This document shows, one piece after another, positions 45,268 to 58,595 of a DNA stretch of 64,000 bases. Numbering within the stretch: the first letter of the stretch is position 1; the number at the start of each line of letters is the position of its first letter. The translations under genes were made by a program, and so were the position numbers. The notes below the pieces were generated by a model. It worked only from the letters and a program-made list of their open reading frames with translations. It ran no database searches and had not been told where the DNA came from. The stretch comes from Fistularia commersonii (taxonomy: Eukaryota > Chordata > Actinopteri > Syngnathiformes > Fistulariidae): the NCBI GenBank assembly GCA_037954325.1, contig JBBMNZ010000026.1:8770501-8834500 (forward strand), read 5' to 3'.

Positions 45268-45295
45268 TAGGTACACTCCACTTATTGTGTACCTA
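45268..45295. repeat. Small palindrome, 9-bp arms
   Basis: TAGGTACAC (45268-45276) and GTGTACCTA (45287-45295) flank ten bases. The words resemble the ends of some small DNA transposons, but no element is defined. Confidence 0.7.
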
Positions 45296-45617
45296 AAGAA
45301 GACAATTGCCTGTGCAACAAAGCTGACAAAGTCAGGCAAGCTCTGTAAGTAGTTTTGTTGGCTGAGTCCAAATGGCTAAATTTTCATAAGTCTGTAGAAT
45401 AAAGGCAGGTGGTAAACAGGAGGTTAAATACTTAAGACATCAACCCAGAGTAAAAAGAAAAGGAAACGGAAAAGGAAACAAGCACAGTTGTATCAATAAA
45501 CGTATAATACATGTATTTGTAAGAGTGGCCTGTTTTATATTGAGCATGCAGCATTAATGGGCACGTTTAGAGTATGCTATCATATATATATATCCATATC
45601 TATGTACATGTACCGTA

Positions 45618-45686
45618 TACATTATGTTTAGCATAATACTCAAACACAAACTTGAAAGACATAGGAGCTCTGATAAACATGTATTC
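45618..45686 (+). repeat. Local duplication, copy B
   Basis: A match to 44768-44837 with three substitutions and one single-base gap, 850 bases downstream. Another shared word, AAAACGCACAC, follows about 75 bases later here and about 200 bases later in copy A. This suggests a larger duplicated block with later deletion in copy B. Confidence 0.9.
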
Positions 45687-48133
45687 TTATACTGATAAAC
45701 TAATCTATGTATATACAGTTAAGTTACACTTATGTTAGTAATAATGCATATAAAACGCACACATATAGATAAAGATACATATTGTCTTTTGTAATGAAAC
45801 CAAGAAGGATGTCTTCCTGTCATTTAATCAATAATTCAAGGTGTTGTTTCAGTGGTGAGTAAACAGTAAACAGGATCCAGAAATAAATAACATGACCTCC
45901 ATTATGACATCATATCTATATGAAGGTCATTGATTGGTGGTGCATCATTAGCAGCTGTCAAGCTGATTCATCTGCGCCTCTTTCCTCAAAAGTGAAAGGT
46001 TTGAGATGAAAGCATAGGCAGATGAACTAGCTGTCCAATTTCCCCTGGATGCATTTTATCTCAACCGAGACTCACAGATAGTGTAACTAATATAGTGGCA
46101 GAGTTCAAAATGTTTTTAGAAGTAAGGCGAAAGATCAAGCACAGGCCAACACTGACTGACATCATTGAACACGTTCATAGTTATACAAACTACACTGGTT
46201 AATTTCTCCAACTAAAGTATCAAAACCCAAGCACTGTTTTCCATGGCAACTTTGATCAGAGTCATCGAGGATATGGTCATCTGGATCCTGTAAAGAAAAC
46301 TTTCTTAATTGTTAAAACTAACACTGCAACCTGTACTGTGTCCTGCCCGGGTTGAGCGGGCACAACGGCAGCTGGTTCTATTTTGTTGTCAAACACAGGA
46401 AGGCAGGGAGGGGAAAAACACCATGAACTTGTATCAGCCGAGAGAGGGACCAAAAGGGAGGGAGAGGGAGAGAGGGAGAGAGGACACTTGGTATTATTAA
46501 TAGTAGCAGACCCATGACAGCGAACAGAGAGGAGCCTGTGTGTGCTGCCTTTTATTTCAACCACCCTCCCATATACCCCACAACTCCACACTCCCCCCCA
46601 CCCCAGAATCTTATGAAATATGTACAAGGCAAACAGAGGTGGGGTTGATGCGCCGACCTTCCTTCTCTATGACTAACCGCTACACGTCCAGTACCATTAC
46701 TTATTTATAAGGCATGCCGTGTAAGTGCCAGAGTGGCTTCGCTTGCTTCCCTCCATGCCATAAGGGCACTTTCATAACACTGTTTACATTTCAACCACCA
46801 AGAGAGGAGTGATAACAAAAAAGGATCTCCAATTAGTAACAGTGTCCAGAGCACAGGCAAAACACAGGCCACTGTGACTGATAAATATTTGTAATGTGTT
46901 GTAGGAGCCGTTGGTTTGCGCTGGTCATCATCCAGGATTATTGGAGGAGATAAGTTTAACATTTTCCCATAGGGTCTCAATTGGATTCAAAACCACACAG
47001 AGGTAGAATAAAGCAATATGAGTTTGTTTTTTTAAAGAAAAAGATGTTCATAGCCTATGTATAAAGTCTGCACAGGTGTTGCTATGGCTTTGCTATGGTG
47101 TTGCTATGCTTGAAAATTGTCTGTGCTTAAAATATCGGGGGGGTTCCTTTCAGCTTCTTTTGGGTCATTTAATGACCTAAGACCATGTATTGTAAAAATA
47201 ACAGAGGATCAATGGCTCGGTTAAATTGGATTGATACCCATTTAAAATGAAAACAATTAAAACCAATTCTGATAATATTGCTTGAGCTAAATCAACAAAT
47301 ACGGAAAATCCTCTTACATACTGTGGTGACAAGATGGCAGGTTTCAACAGAAACATTGGTGATGGAGATAGAAAAGGCTTTGGAATTCGGCTTCTCAACA
47401 CATAAATACTTATTGCCACTTTCATAAAAATAAGTGGGAGGATTCTTTGTCAGAAGCAAACAAAGCAGTGTAACAAGCCAATACCCATCCCCACTGTTTT
47501 TGTAAAACAATGAAGAATCAGATCAGATATGGATTAAGAATAAAACGCCTGTGGCATTTTAAATTCACCCTCCCACATTATGGATTGCAAGTCTCACCAG
47601 GGGAGTTACTCACAATTTGGTTTAATTTTAATATATTAAATAGTCTATATTACTCTTAATAAACATGTAATCTTCTTGACACTTTTATTGACAATCAGGT
47701 GATGCTGAGTCATAGTTTTTATTGGTGCTCAGTGCAAGATCATAAATGAAATTTGTGAAATTGATATTAATGTGCAATGGCCTAAAAAACTTGACAGAAA
47801 TTCAGCGATGCTTTACTTTGTAAACAGAATAATAGTGAAAATAATAATTAAAAGAAATGCATAAATGAGAAGTAGTTGATGACAGTACAAAAAGGCTTAT
47901 AAGGAATCCATGTTATATTTTTTTTTCTAAAGTACACAAAGAAAGTACACAGCTGCACAAAAGGCATATCCATGCATCCTCTCTCCCTTATGGTAATTTA
48001 GGTCATACTTTCCTCCAACTCTGCCTCTTGTGTATCTCAGCATGAAGCTAGATCTGGCGCATCTCTAAATGCCACCAAATACAGTGCTGGCATTACCTTA
48101 TGGGACAACACACAGACATAAACACACACACAG

Positions 48134-48136
<3 letters not shown>
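45687..48136. other. Unique sequence with purine tract and short tandem words
   Basis: Contains a GGGAGA-type purine tract (about 46440-46484), C-rich text at 46560-46606, and a three-fold imperfect TTGCTATGG repeat at about 47080-47108. No gene is recognised. Confidence 0.55.

Positions 48137-48170
<34 letters not shown>
48137..48170. repeat. (CA)n microsatellite
   Basis: A pure CA tract of about 17 units, with CA-rich sequence upstream from 48108. Confidence 0.97.
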
Positions 48171-48173
<3 letters not shown>

Positions 48174-51100
48174 TCTGAGTGAAGCTGTGCCAAGGAGGCC
48201 TCAGACATGTTACCATGCTGCATGCACCACTGTCTGGAACCTCCATTGCCGCAGTATCCCCAAACCACTGTCCAGAGCCACGCCTTGTAGACCCAGCCTC
48301 AGGCTAGATCAGTCCTGCCCAGCTGTGTATGATCCAACCCAGACCCAGCTGACTCAAATTCACCCTCTATGTACATCATCACCTCCCCATGATCCACATC
48401 TCCCACACCCTCTCTCATCAACTGTGTCTCTGGATGGATGGAAGCTTGGGACTGACAGCAGGCTTGCTGCCTCCGTCCGTGCCACCACCATCTGCTTGGT
48501 GAGCTCAAGGAAACCGAGAGGAATGGTTGCTCGCGTCTGCCAGCTTGCCGGCTAGCCTTGCAAAGGGCTGTTGTGTCCAAAAGCTCTGTGCCGTGCCACA
48601 GATCCTTAACTCACTGTCATAGGGCCATCCAATGTGATTGATCTAGTTCATTTACTTGAAGCAGCCAAGTCTGGAGGAGGCCTGGTCCTCCTGCAGCCCC
48701 TAAAACCCCCTTAGCTCACAGTAGCACTGACATCCCAACTAGCACAACACAAACACTTGAGCCCTGCCAGCTGGCCCAAAGGCTTGACATGCTCTGCCTG
48801 TTTATCTGTTAACATGCCTCAGGCCTTAAACCAGACTTACATGGATGTCCACAACTACGGTTTTTGGCTGTCATATGGAGAATATTAACTGCAGGAAATT
48901 TGGAGTTCAAGGGGTTAAATGCAGCAAACTAATCTTCAAAAAGCAGCAAAACCTTTTTATAATCGCTCAGTTAAATAACAAAGCAGACATATGCCTTATT
49001 TTTATTCTCATAAATACCAGAATATGTGAAGTAGATTTATTGTAACAAATAAATGGAAGTCAAGGAAATTTAAAGATGTTTATTTTACGTACCCAATATC
49101 ATTTCCTGTTCGGCATTTTTATATTTCCCAAACCTCTTTATTGGTTGGTCTTGCTCTGGCCTGGCTTATTCCAGGGAAGACATTTTGTTGGTGTTTAGTT
49201 ACTATGAAAATGTGTTCCCTAGACACAGGGGTCATGGTAACAGACCTTCTTCCATTTGCTATTTGAGCTCTGTGTGCATTACATCACTTTGAAATCACTC
49301 TATTCCTAAGAAAAATTACTTCTCAATGCTTCCTTTTAAAAATCCCATATGTTAGTTTTTGTGATTTACCCAAGCACACTTTACAGTTCTCCTTAACCAC
49401 ATCACAGAGACAGCCTAACAACTACTGAGAAGAATTACCCCATTTGACAATATGGCATAGAACAGAGCGTTCATATATTTAATGTTTAACGATCAGGTAG
49501 AATTTAAATGGTTTGTTGATATAGATGTGACATTTAGCTGAAACAGACATTGCTTTAAAGCTTAACTGTGGCCACTGAGGCAGAAGGCTAAAGACACAGA
49601 CCTTTTAGTTTAAGGCCACAATTTAGTCAAGGAGTGGGTTCTCTCTGCAGCGCGTACACTGAGTGCAGGAACTCAGAGGTTGTTGGTTGTTGCGTGTCCT
49701 CTCACTTCAATATTTAACAAGGGTTGAGATTTTTTTTTCCCAACTGGAACTTCATGAGTTCTGGTCACCATTTTCCGTAAAGTCATCTGTCTCTGTCTCG
49801 GTCTCTGTCTATCTTTCTGCCGCTCTCTTCCCCTTTCTTATGGTCGTTGTTACAATACATGCAATGCAGCTAGACAAAAAAAAGGGGCGTTTCAACCGCT
49901 GTTCATTTCAAAATCTACTTTTATCTACTTTCGCTTTAACTAACAAAATATTGAAACTTCACTACTCAAGTGAATACTATATTTTTTTATCATTACTATA
50001 TGGTTTACTTTGGTTTTTTTATTCATAATACATACAAAAAGCCAAGTAATCTATTTATTTAAAAAAGAAAAAACAAAAAATGTATTGTCATTTTTTTTCT
50101 TTGTTGACTATTTTTCATAAAATTTTCAGACGCACTGTTGCGTGACATTTTCAAGAGTGTGCTTATTTGACGAAGGAGGGACGAACACTCATCTGTGAGC
50201 TGTCCAAAGATGACCACCATGGGATCTCTTTGAGAATGTCGGAGGGAACGATTGCGCAGCCTAAGTAAGGGGATTTTTCTCATGTGAAGATGGCCCAGTC
50301 ATCACATCAGAAAATACACCACGACAAACAAACAAAGTACCATAAAAAGCTATAAAAATCCCCATCTGAGTTTGATCACTTTAAAAACTCACAGCAGTCC
50401 CCCCCTGCACTGCTTTCCCCGCGTTTCAAACCACAGCCAGGTTAATTAAAGAATCCCCCCCCACCCCCTATATAATCGTGACAGCATTGTAAACACCAAG
50501 GTATGATCTCATATTTATGTTCAGTGATTTTAACCATGTTGCAAAGTACTTTTAAGCGTGTCTCAGATGGTGACATCTCATCACAGCACAGTATAAAATG
50601 GTCCTGAAGTTGAATGAGACTCAGACAAAAGCGGGAGGGTATTAGTACATGTGAGGCACATTTCCAGAAAGTGTTTATGTTCTTCTTAAAGCCTTTCTCT
50701 GGCAGAAGCGATTACATGAACGTCTCCTACTTATTTGTTTTCATCTGAACATTTGGCTGAGGGGTTTATCCATCTTGACAAGCACATAATATGGCTTTTG
50801 GTGCTCTGAGGGAGAAAATGAGAGATTGGAAGAGAGAGGGGGGAGAAAATATGAAAGTTAAAACAGAGGCTCTATGGTGTGGTTTTATCACTTTTCTTGC
50901 TCTTCCTGTCATCTCTTTAACAACATGCTTAACTCCCTAAAGATGTGTTGAAAGATCACAATAATCCCCTCGAAATGACATTAGTCCTCACTCTCCTCTT
51001 TGAGTAGGTGGAATGTATCTGAGCCAAATTACTGAAGACACTCTAGGGTGTTGGGAACGATGCGATAAACAAATAAAGTTCCCAATGTAATTTGATTAAG

Positions 51101-52623
51101 TCTAAAAAGTATAAATATGGAGTCTGCTCTGCATTCCATGCTAAGCCAATTAGACGCTCTACAGTAAGTGAATTTTGGCCCATGTGATAGTTTGTCTCTA
51201 CTTCCTCAGCAGACATAAGGTATTCTTTTAATACGAACTCCTGTTAAACTTCCTGCCATTCTGTGTTTGGTCGCTTTTTAGAAACCCTGAAGTTGTCGGG
51301 ACTGGTAAGACAGGAACAAAGTTCTTAAAAGTTCCTTCGGCGTGTCCAATTTTAATGCCATTCTGTATTGTACAACTTGCACGTCTGACCAAAACTGCTA
51401 TAACAGATTTATATTTTCTACGTAGAAGGACAGAAGAGGAAACTGTATAACACTGCCCAGTTGGATTGTCCTCTAACAGACTGTCTCAACCACTTGACCA
51501 CTGCTTGAAGCATGCTTCAAAATAGAGCATTACAGTATACAGACTTCTCCCTCCCTGCAATTGAATGCTGCGGAAAGAGCACAAAAGTGCTCATTTCTGC
51601 TCCATCAAATGGGTAGTCTGTGAGGCTGGAATTGAGTACCCGGCTACTCTAAGCGTTGCCAAGATTTGCCTTTGCTTTACAACTACACTGTTTTTTGCAA
51701 ACATGTCCGCATATCTGTTCCGGCTGGTTGTATTATTGGAACGGTGGTCGCATTAGGTTTTTTTGTAGCCCTTACTGTTTCGTTGTTTTTTTTGTTTTTT
51801 TCTGTGGCCGGCTGCTTACTGATCCACTTCCCCTGGTGTGTGTGAAGTATTGGATAATTAGTTGCCTTATCAGCCCGGGACATGGGCAAACTCCTCTGAA
51901 CTGACAGGTCATGGAGCCCAGCCCCAGCAGGAGGTAGAGTAAAGGCAAAAGGTGTGATGATAAGGCCATGCAAGGCAAGACAAGCAAAAGGAGTGGAATT
52001 GAGAGGGAGAGGAAAAGGGGGATGGGACAGACAGACAGACAATACATGAGAAAAATTGGATGAGGAACCAGACAGAAGTGAAGATAGAGAGATGGAGCAG
52101 TTAAAGAGAGGGAGACAGTTGGGCCCCGCAAGGACAGAGCAGCTGCTCCGGCCTATCAGCTCTTCCACGAGATCTTGGCTCTCATTAGCATAAATTCGAA
52201 TGACAAATGTGGCCTGCTTTGGCAGAGACTAATTAATTCACGGAGGGGGGAAACTCACCAGAGTAAGAATTCAAATCATTCAATGCCACAGGCCTGAACA
52301 AGTGTTCAGAAGAGGCGTGTTGAGCACTACTCTGTTTTGGAATTACAACAGTTTCTTAACATGTCCTAGATTAATTACTGCTTTTCATTTTATCATTTAT
52401 CATTTGTGTTGTAATTAACTGTTTCTGTTTGAAATGAGAAAATTGTTTTCAGAATGTGCACTATTTTGTTTAGTTGTCCTTTTTATTATTTTGTTAAGTT
52501 TCCATGTATTTTCCATGTATATATTTTGTGTTTGAGGAAGAGTTGTTGGTTTGCTAGTATGGGTAGGTTGGGATGGTTAGTTGTAACTAGTGTGATTAAA
52601 TTGATAGGCTCTGTTCGCTTACA
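48171..52623. other. Unique sequence, GC-rich block at 48171-48720
   Basis: The first 550 bases are the most GC-rich non-repeat stretch in the second half of the window. A 151-codon plus-strand frame runs through the CA repeat into them, with no family motif. The interval 52130-52250 is another repeat-free candidate conserved block, with CTAATTAATTCA homeodomain-type words. Purine-rich sequence lies at 51980-52125. No gene is called. Confidence 0.45.
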
Positions 52624-52643
52624 ACACACACACACACACACAC
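52624..52643. repeat. Short (CA)n tract
   Basis: About ten CA units. Confidence 0.95.
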
Positions 52644-53168
52644 GTAAGACTTCATGATTTATGAGACAGAACAATGGACTGGAAAAGATGGCTTCTCTGA
52701 AGTAATGACAGGACGTACAGCCTAGGTCCATGCAGGAAAGGCTAAGTGCTCCCCCTTGTGTTCGGTATTCATACCCCAGCTTCAGTTTGATCTTAGACGT
52801 TGGGATTGTATGCATTATGACAGTATAGTGTTAAAATTATATTTCACAATTTCAGCATCCTTAATTTTACATTATTCAAATTGCACCTTGCTTTGCAAGA
52901 TTACTTAACTGTATGTCCTTGGTAGGATGAGATTTGTTGAAATTGAGAATTTCACGTGTTGGCCAGTCGCACGAAGCAACACGAGAGGAATAAATGATCA
53001 GTTTGAATATGATTAAAAGGGCCCACATCTACAACAAGACAAGTGATAACTTTCAGTCAACTTTATTTTCCACTTTACAAGCTTAACTGGCTTAAATGTA
53101 GAGTTTGCGGAGGTGTTCCCTCAACTCCCTCAACAAGTGTCTAAGTCTAGGTTGGTAATCATATCATG

Positions 53169-53236
53169 CATGTGTGTGTTTGTGTGCATGTGCGTACATG
53201 TGTGGGTTTGTGTGTCTGTGTGTGTATGTGTGTGTG
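53169..53236. repeat. Imperfect (TG)n tract
   Basis: TG units with many single-base interruptions (CA, CG, GG, TT), which suggests an old locus. Confidence 0.92.
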
Positions 53237-55355
53237 GAGCAATGTTAGGGAGGGACCTCGCAGTCTCTCACACAATGGGTATATGTGTGGCTCTGTGTCT
53301 ACCCTTGTGTCTCTCTGCTTTTCCTTTCCCTAGCCTTTTGTCCAGAATAAGCCAAGCTGGGCCAGGTGCAAGCATTTGCCTTACCAAATCCCTTGTTTAA
53401 GACTGAACAACAATTGCCCAAGAGCCCTCCCTGCTAAACCAAGCTCTTCCTGCACCATAATTACATCAAAACAGAACATGTTGTGCAGTGTGAGGACTAT
53501 TTATATATCCACATTGTGAGCCAGTTTTTGCTCCTTTTGCTTCCTTCTGCTTCCACACTATGACTACTGTGTGTGCATGTCTCTGTGATTTGGGGTGGGT
53601 CCTGGAGTAGTAAAAAGGTACTTGTTTGCAGGGGTAGTGTGAGTCTCCAAGTTTCACAGGGGACCCTGTTGTCACTGCCCATTACCAATTACCCCAAGAC
53701 TTCTACACCTGTGGAAGGCATTATAGCTTGACTAAAACATAGAGAGTAGTTGGTATGTATTTTGCCTGACAGTGGTGGACAGTTTAAGTGATTTGAAGGC
53801 AATGCTATTACCAACTGTTCAAAAGGGATCATTCAGGCAAAGCCACAACTATTATGGGCCTTCTATTCATATCATCATAACAATTTCCATACTGGTTCTC
53901 TATGCAAGTCTCTGTGATTGCTCACTGGTTTAAGCTACAGAATGTCCTTTGTTGGTCAATCGTGCAATGTTCCAGGATCTAATGTGCAATTACACTGTAG
54001 ACCCGGTCACTTCTCTGTTTAATACCTTCACTACCATGGCAATGACTGTTTGTCACATTCCTATTTGCATATTGCATCACTGTGCATTTCCGCACATTTC
54101 CTCAAATTGCCACATTTGCCACGACACAAAAAACTTCATCTTCATCACACATCAACAAACCAAATGGTAAAGGAAGACTTAACGAAACAGGCATGTGTCA
54201 ACAACTTGCATAAAGAAATAATTGTCTTTTTTTCCTCTTTTGTATGTGTATGTATATATTAAGCTGATAGTTATGCAAATGTTTGATTCATGCTTTTTGA
54301 TTTAAGAATGGACCGTCAATCATAAATGCGTGAATACGTAAATTAGAAACCTTTATTTATATGCCCTATTATAACACAATATATGCATATTTACAACCAC
54401 ATTTCCTTGATTAAATGTAGAATATCATCTAGAGCTGCAAATTATTCTTAAGATCTGTGGAATAATGTTTCACATGTTTCACAAAGACACATATATGAGG
54501 AATGAAAATTTCTAGAGCATAAAAACTATTGACTGAAGCTGATTTTTACTGCATTCATTTGATTAGTCAATATAATTTAGTAACTAATGTCACCTGCGTG
54601 ACACCAATGTGAGCGTGCAAATATACCTCTGCAGAGTTTCATTCAAACATAGTCAAGAAATGTACTGACCCGCCCCCATGCGTCCATCAATACAGTCATT
54701 ACCAGTACTTTCACAGGATGTCCATGGAGAAAGCTATCAATTCACTGCCTCAAGGACTTTAGAGAGAGAGATGTCCGTCCTCATTAAATGTAAGCAATCC
54801 AAAATACTCCGTTCATACCTTGATGTATCTTAAGTTAATTTCTAAGCACATTTCTGCTAATCAAAAAAGATGAAGTGTGATTTCAAATTACTGACAACAA
54901 TTGTACTTCACACCAATTATATTTAAAGGAGGGGAAAAAAAACAGAATGTAATATACTCTGTCAAAAAAATTACCTTATTTAGATATTATGTTAATGACT
55001 GAATCATTAGTCTGTATCACCGTCTCATCAGCTGCATATTTTTTCAAAAGGAATTGGTATAATATCTATTGGGGAAGACATATATTGCATGAAGGTAAGT
55101 CATTCATAGTCTGGGTTTTATGTCAGACGAATTGAAAAAAGATTATTGAATCGATGGGCCCAAATCTGAAAGCAACAGGCCCTGATGTATGATTTGTTTA
55201 AACAGACTGAAAAACCTAATGATGCCAGGGTACATAAATTATCAAACATATCCCCTGCTGGAGGTAAATGAATACTGTATTGATCGAAGCGGCTCAGCTG
55301 AGAGGGCCTTCCACAGGACCTGCCTTCATGACATCAGGTTTTACATTTTTCAGAT
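53237..55355. other. Unique AT-rich sequence, no gene seen
   Basis: No element or gene is recognised. Open frames are short and lack motifs. Confidence 0.6.
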
Positions 55356-55392
55356 GTTTTTGTTTTGCTTTGTTTTGTTTTTGTTTTGTTTT
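55356..55392. repeat. (TTTTG)n-like simple repeat
   Basis: Pentanucleotide-like T4G units with a few variations. Similar T/G-rich tracts occur at about 8488-8556 and 12050-12091. Confidence 0.85.
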
Positions 55393-55982
55393 ATAATGGA
55401 TGTTCTACAGTTCCAAATATATGGATGTATGATGTCATTTTTGAAGAAGAGAAGAATGTAGAGGCTTGGTTTCCAACAATACTACATTGCCATTAAAGCT
55501 TGTTTTTAACAGTAACATATTTAAGAAGAAACTTGATACCATAGCTCCATACAATTTAAACAATTTCCCAAGCATGGGATCATAAAAGTGCATCTCATCT
55601 CATCATCCCATCATCATACCCCAATCACTACTAAGACAACAGGCTAAAAATCAAGTGAAAAAAGAATCCAGAATCTTCTTTTTTTTCTTCAGTGCAAGGC
55701 AGTCAGGGCACATTGTTCCCCTCCCAGCTGTCTTTGTAAACATAAAAAAAGGCCCACTACCATATGACACATTTGATGACACACTAAGCATATTTATGTT
55801 TACTAATTTGTGATGAATTCCATATCATTCAAATAATTAGTTAAACAGTGGCATCAACTCTGATTCATTCTATGAGTATCCAGAGTGATAATACAAAAAA
55901 AAAATTAGGCTTTCTTAAATTTGTTTAATATGCTGTTTTTGTTCTGTGTGCATACAGTACATATACATATTATGGCATAATT
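55393..55982. other. Unique AT-rich sequence, no gene seen
   Basis: Apart from CATC-type repeats at about 55590-55617, nothing is recognised. Confidence 0.6.
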
Positions 55983-56031
55983 ATGTGTGTGTGTGTGTGT
56001 GTGTGTTTATATATATATATATATATATATA
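55983..56031. repeat. Compound (TG)n(TA)n microsatellite
   Basis: About 12 TG units (55983-56006) followed by about 12 TA units (56008-56031). It is the same type as 14095-14168, read in the other orientation. Confidence 0.97.
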
Positions 56032-58130
56032 CATAAGGGGATGTAGATTATGATCCAATTTCTGTTGCATTGTGGGCCTGACAGGAATGAACAAACTTTG
56101 ACTCCAGTTGAGCACAATAATAAACTCACCAAGACTAAGGTAAAACTTAATATACAATGTAATTCCCTGGTGACACCCATGAAGCAGAAAGGAAGGGAGT
56201 GGATGAATCAGAGGAGGATATGGTTTCATGGTGGAGCTGACTGTTTGAATTAGTGTATTTGAAATGGGCATCGTCTGCTATCAGTCTGACATGGTGTTGC
56301 GCTTGCCTTTGGCATACATCCATCCCTCCAAACTGACACACATGCACACACATATGGTCACATCTAAAATCATACACAAACATATTAACATTTCTGCACA
56401 CAGAAACACACGTCGTACACTTAGCTTGCCTTTCTCCGACCTCCCCTCTGTGTCTGATACAGCACCCATGATCCTTTGCCTTGCAGGCTGTAAGCTGTCA
56501 GATTGAAAAGGCTTGAGGAAGCTGACATTACATCCTGGGAGACAGGGTGAAATGTGTTTCATCTTCTTAAACAAATTTCTTTCAGAAATGTCATTGGCAA
56601 GTTTCTGTTCTAATTCCTTGATTGACTTCGCATAAACCACACTCTTAACAAATACAATGTAGACAGCTTTAATTTGAAACCAGTTTAAATTGGATTTTAT
56701 TCTGTCTGAATATATATCTGATATTTTACTCAAGAGGGAAAACACTGAAAAATACTCTGCTTACGAACAATAAAAAAGGACACACAATGCTTATTCTTCC
56801 CCAAGATTAAATCAATATATCGCTGTTCTGAATCTGGCCCATATTTTCATTTATGTCGTGAAAGAGTAATAAACAGAAAGACAGAAACACATAAGTCACA
56901 ACATATATTGCAGGATGTAAATAGGTTGGCCCTGAAAAAAAAAATATCTCAGCTAACACATCATTTGAATTGTATTTGGATAATATTTTAAGTTTAAATT
57001 ATCTTTTTAAAGCCATATATTAAGCCGTATATTTTTCTTCTCCTTTGTGTAACAAGTTGTCATCAGGTAGAACCCATAATGTATGGCCATACAAACAGAG
57101 TTGTTAACATTTTTCTCACATTAATTTTTATTTTCTTATCAGCCTTTTTTTAGTTTTACTCTATGTGGGGTTTCTGTTCTCAAAAAGGGAGCCATTCCCC
57201 GCAACGTAACTGTTGGACAAACATACTGTACATGATGTTAAAGTCTCTAGGTTTTGCTACCTTTGTCCAGTCACTCCTGAGCTGTCCAGGCATCTGCTGT
57301 GCTAGCAGACCACACATCGGTTCTTTATTGTTCCATCCATTGTGGTAATGGAAACAGTCAATATTGCATAGACGAAAGGAAGCGGTGGCCAGGAGTTGTG
57401 GGCAGAGAGCCCTGCACGGTCGCTCCACAGTTGGTAACTCTTTTTCTCCTCCTTTCTCTCTCTCGCCCTCTTCTATTCACACACACTCATAAATGCACAC
57501 AACCTGCTTCAGAATTTGACACACATGCATGCACCATTATGAGGGAGGAAAGCCGCACCGTAGTGAAAACACACATAGCTCCTGCATCCCTTCAAATGGT
57601 AGGAAATCCTGGACATGTCAAGCACATTTAGAAACATACTTGAGGTTTCGAAGAAATTGGGATCACCTCATCTCATAGTAATATGAAGCTGCTTATATTA
57701 AAAACTGAAGGGGTGTCCATATGGAAGCTATTGCAGACCTCGTGCATGCACATACAAATGAAAGCAACTCCAGCCCAGTTGCTAATGAGGGTGTCCATGA
57801 CATTTTTATGTTGTTATCCTAGTATGTGGCTTACCTAATGGCTTCATAGGATGGGAGGTTTCATACACATACACACATAGGGGGTCCAGGCAGTATTGTT
57901 ACAATCTAAACACACTTTATGGTGTTTTAAAGTTTGAATTATAGTATCAGTTGTACATATGGCAGGTAGGGGTTGGTGGTTGGTGAGTAAGATTTATTTA
58001 TTTTTAATGTTTTACTGTATTAAAAATGACGGAGGAATGGTGCACTGTTTACAGTGGAAAGACAAAAGCAGGCAGTTCATCTGAGCAAAGTATACAATAA
58101 TACTTGGAGCACAAAGTCAGCATTTATGTG
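56032..58130. other. Unique sequence, no gene seen
   Basis: A 154-codon minus-strand frame (56281-56745) is the longest here, but it has no recognisable domain or splice context. The interval 57160-57440 is GC-richer and repeat-free. No gene is called. Confidence 0.5.
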
Positions 58131-58427
58131 ATTCATTCATTTACTGAATCCCAGCTGACAGTGGGCGCAAGCTGGGGATCACCCTACATCAGCTGCCAGT
58201 GGATCACGCAGCCATGTATAAAAACATACAACCAGTAACTCTGTCATACACACCTATGGATGTCTTAGAGTCTTCAAATTAAACTGTTAGGGCTGTGGGA
58301 GTACCCAAAGACACACAAGATATGGGGAAAATATGCAAACTCCACACACAAAGGTCCCAGTTGGAATCAAACCAAGAACCTTCTTGCTGAGACGGGAGTG
58401 CAGATGACTGCACCATTGTGCCGCCCA
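58131..58427 (-). mobile_element. SINE-like dispersed repeat with tetranucleotide tail
   Basis: A fourth copy of the family at 10790 and 30188-30680. It begins on the plus strand with its tail, ATTCATTCATTTACTGAATC. It continues through GTGGGCGCAAGCTGGGGATC, GATGTCTTAGAGTCTTCAAA, GCAAACTCCACACACAAAGG and GAACCTTCTTGCTGAGACGG. It ends at the head with CTGCACCATTGTGCCGCCC. It is complete from tail to tRNA-like head, but strongly diverged. Confidence 0.8.
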
Positions 58428-58554
58428 TATTTATGTGATGAAAGACTTCAATGTTCATTTTTTTTATTTCAGTAATTCTCCACTGTAGCTTGAAATTATT
58501 TTTAATGAGCTTTGGGTGAGAAGAGATGCTCTGGTATAAAGTAGTGTGCAAGTG

Positions 58555-58586
58555 CGAGTGTGTGTGTAGTGTGTGTGTGTGTGTGT
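58555..58586. repeat. (TG)n tract followed by G run
   Basis: TG units with a TAG interruption, ending in a G8 run (58588-58595). Confidence 0.93.
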
Positions 58587-58595
58587 TGGGGGGGG

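Noticed and set aside
46640..46690. Possible SINE head on the minus strand (GTAGCGGTTAGT-like A box)
   Set aside because: The B-box match is poor and no body or tail could be found.
51683..52168. 161-codon minus-strand open frame
   Set aside because: Ser/Leu/Pro-rich text from a purine-rich strand. No domain and no splice context; a chance frame is likely.
56281..56745. 154-codon minus-strand open frame
   Set aside because: No recognisable domain. The length is within chance expectation for this much AT-rich sequence.
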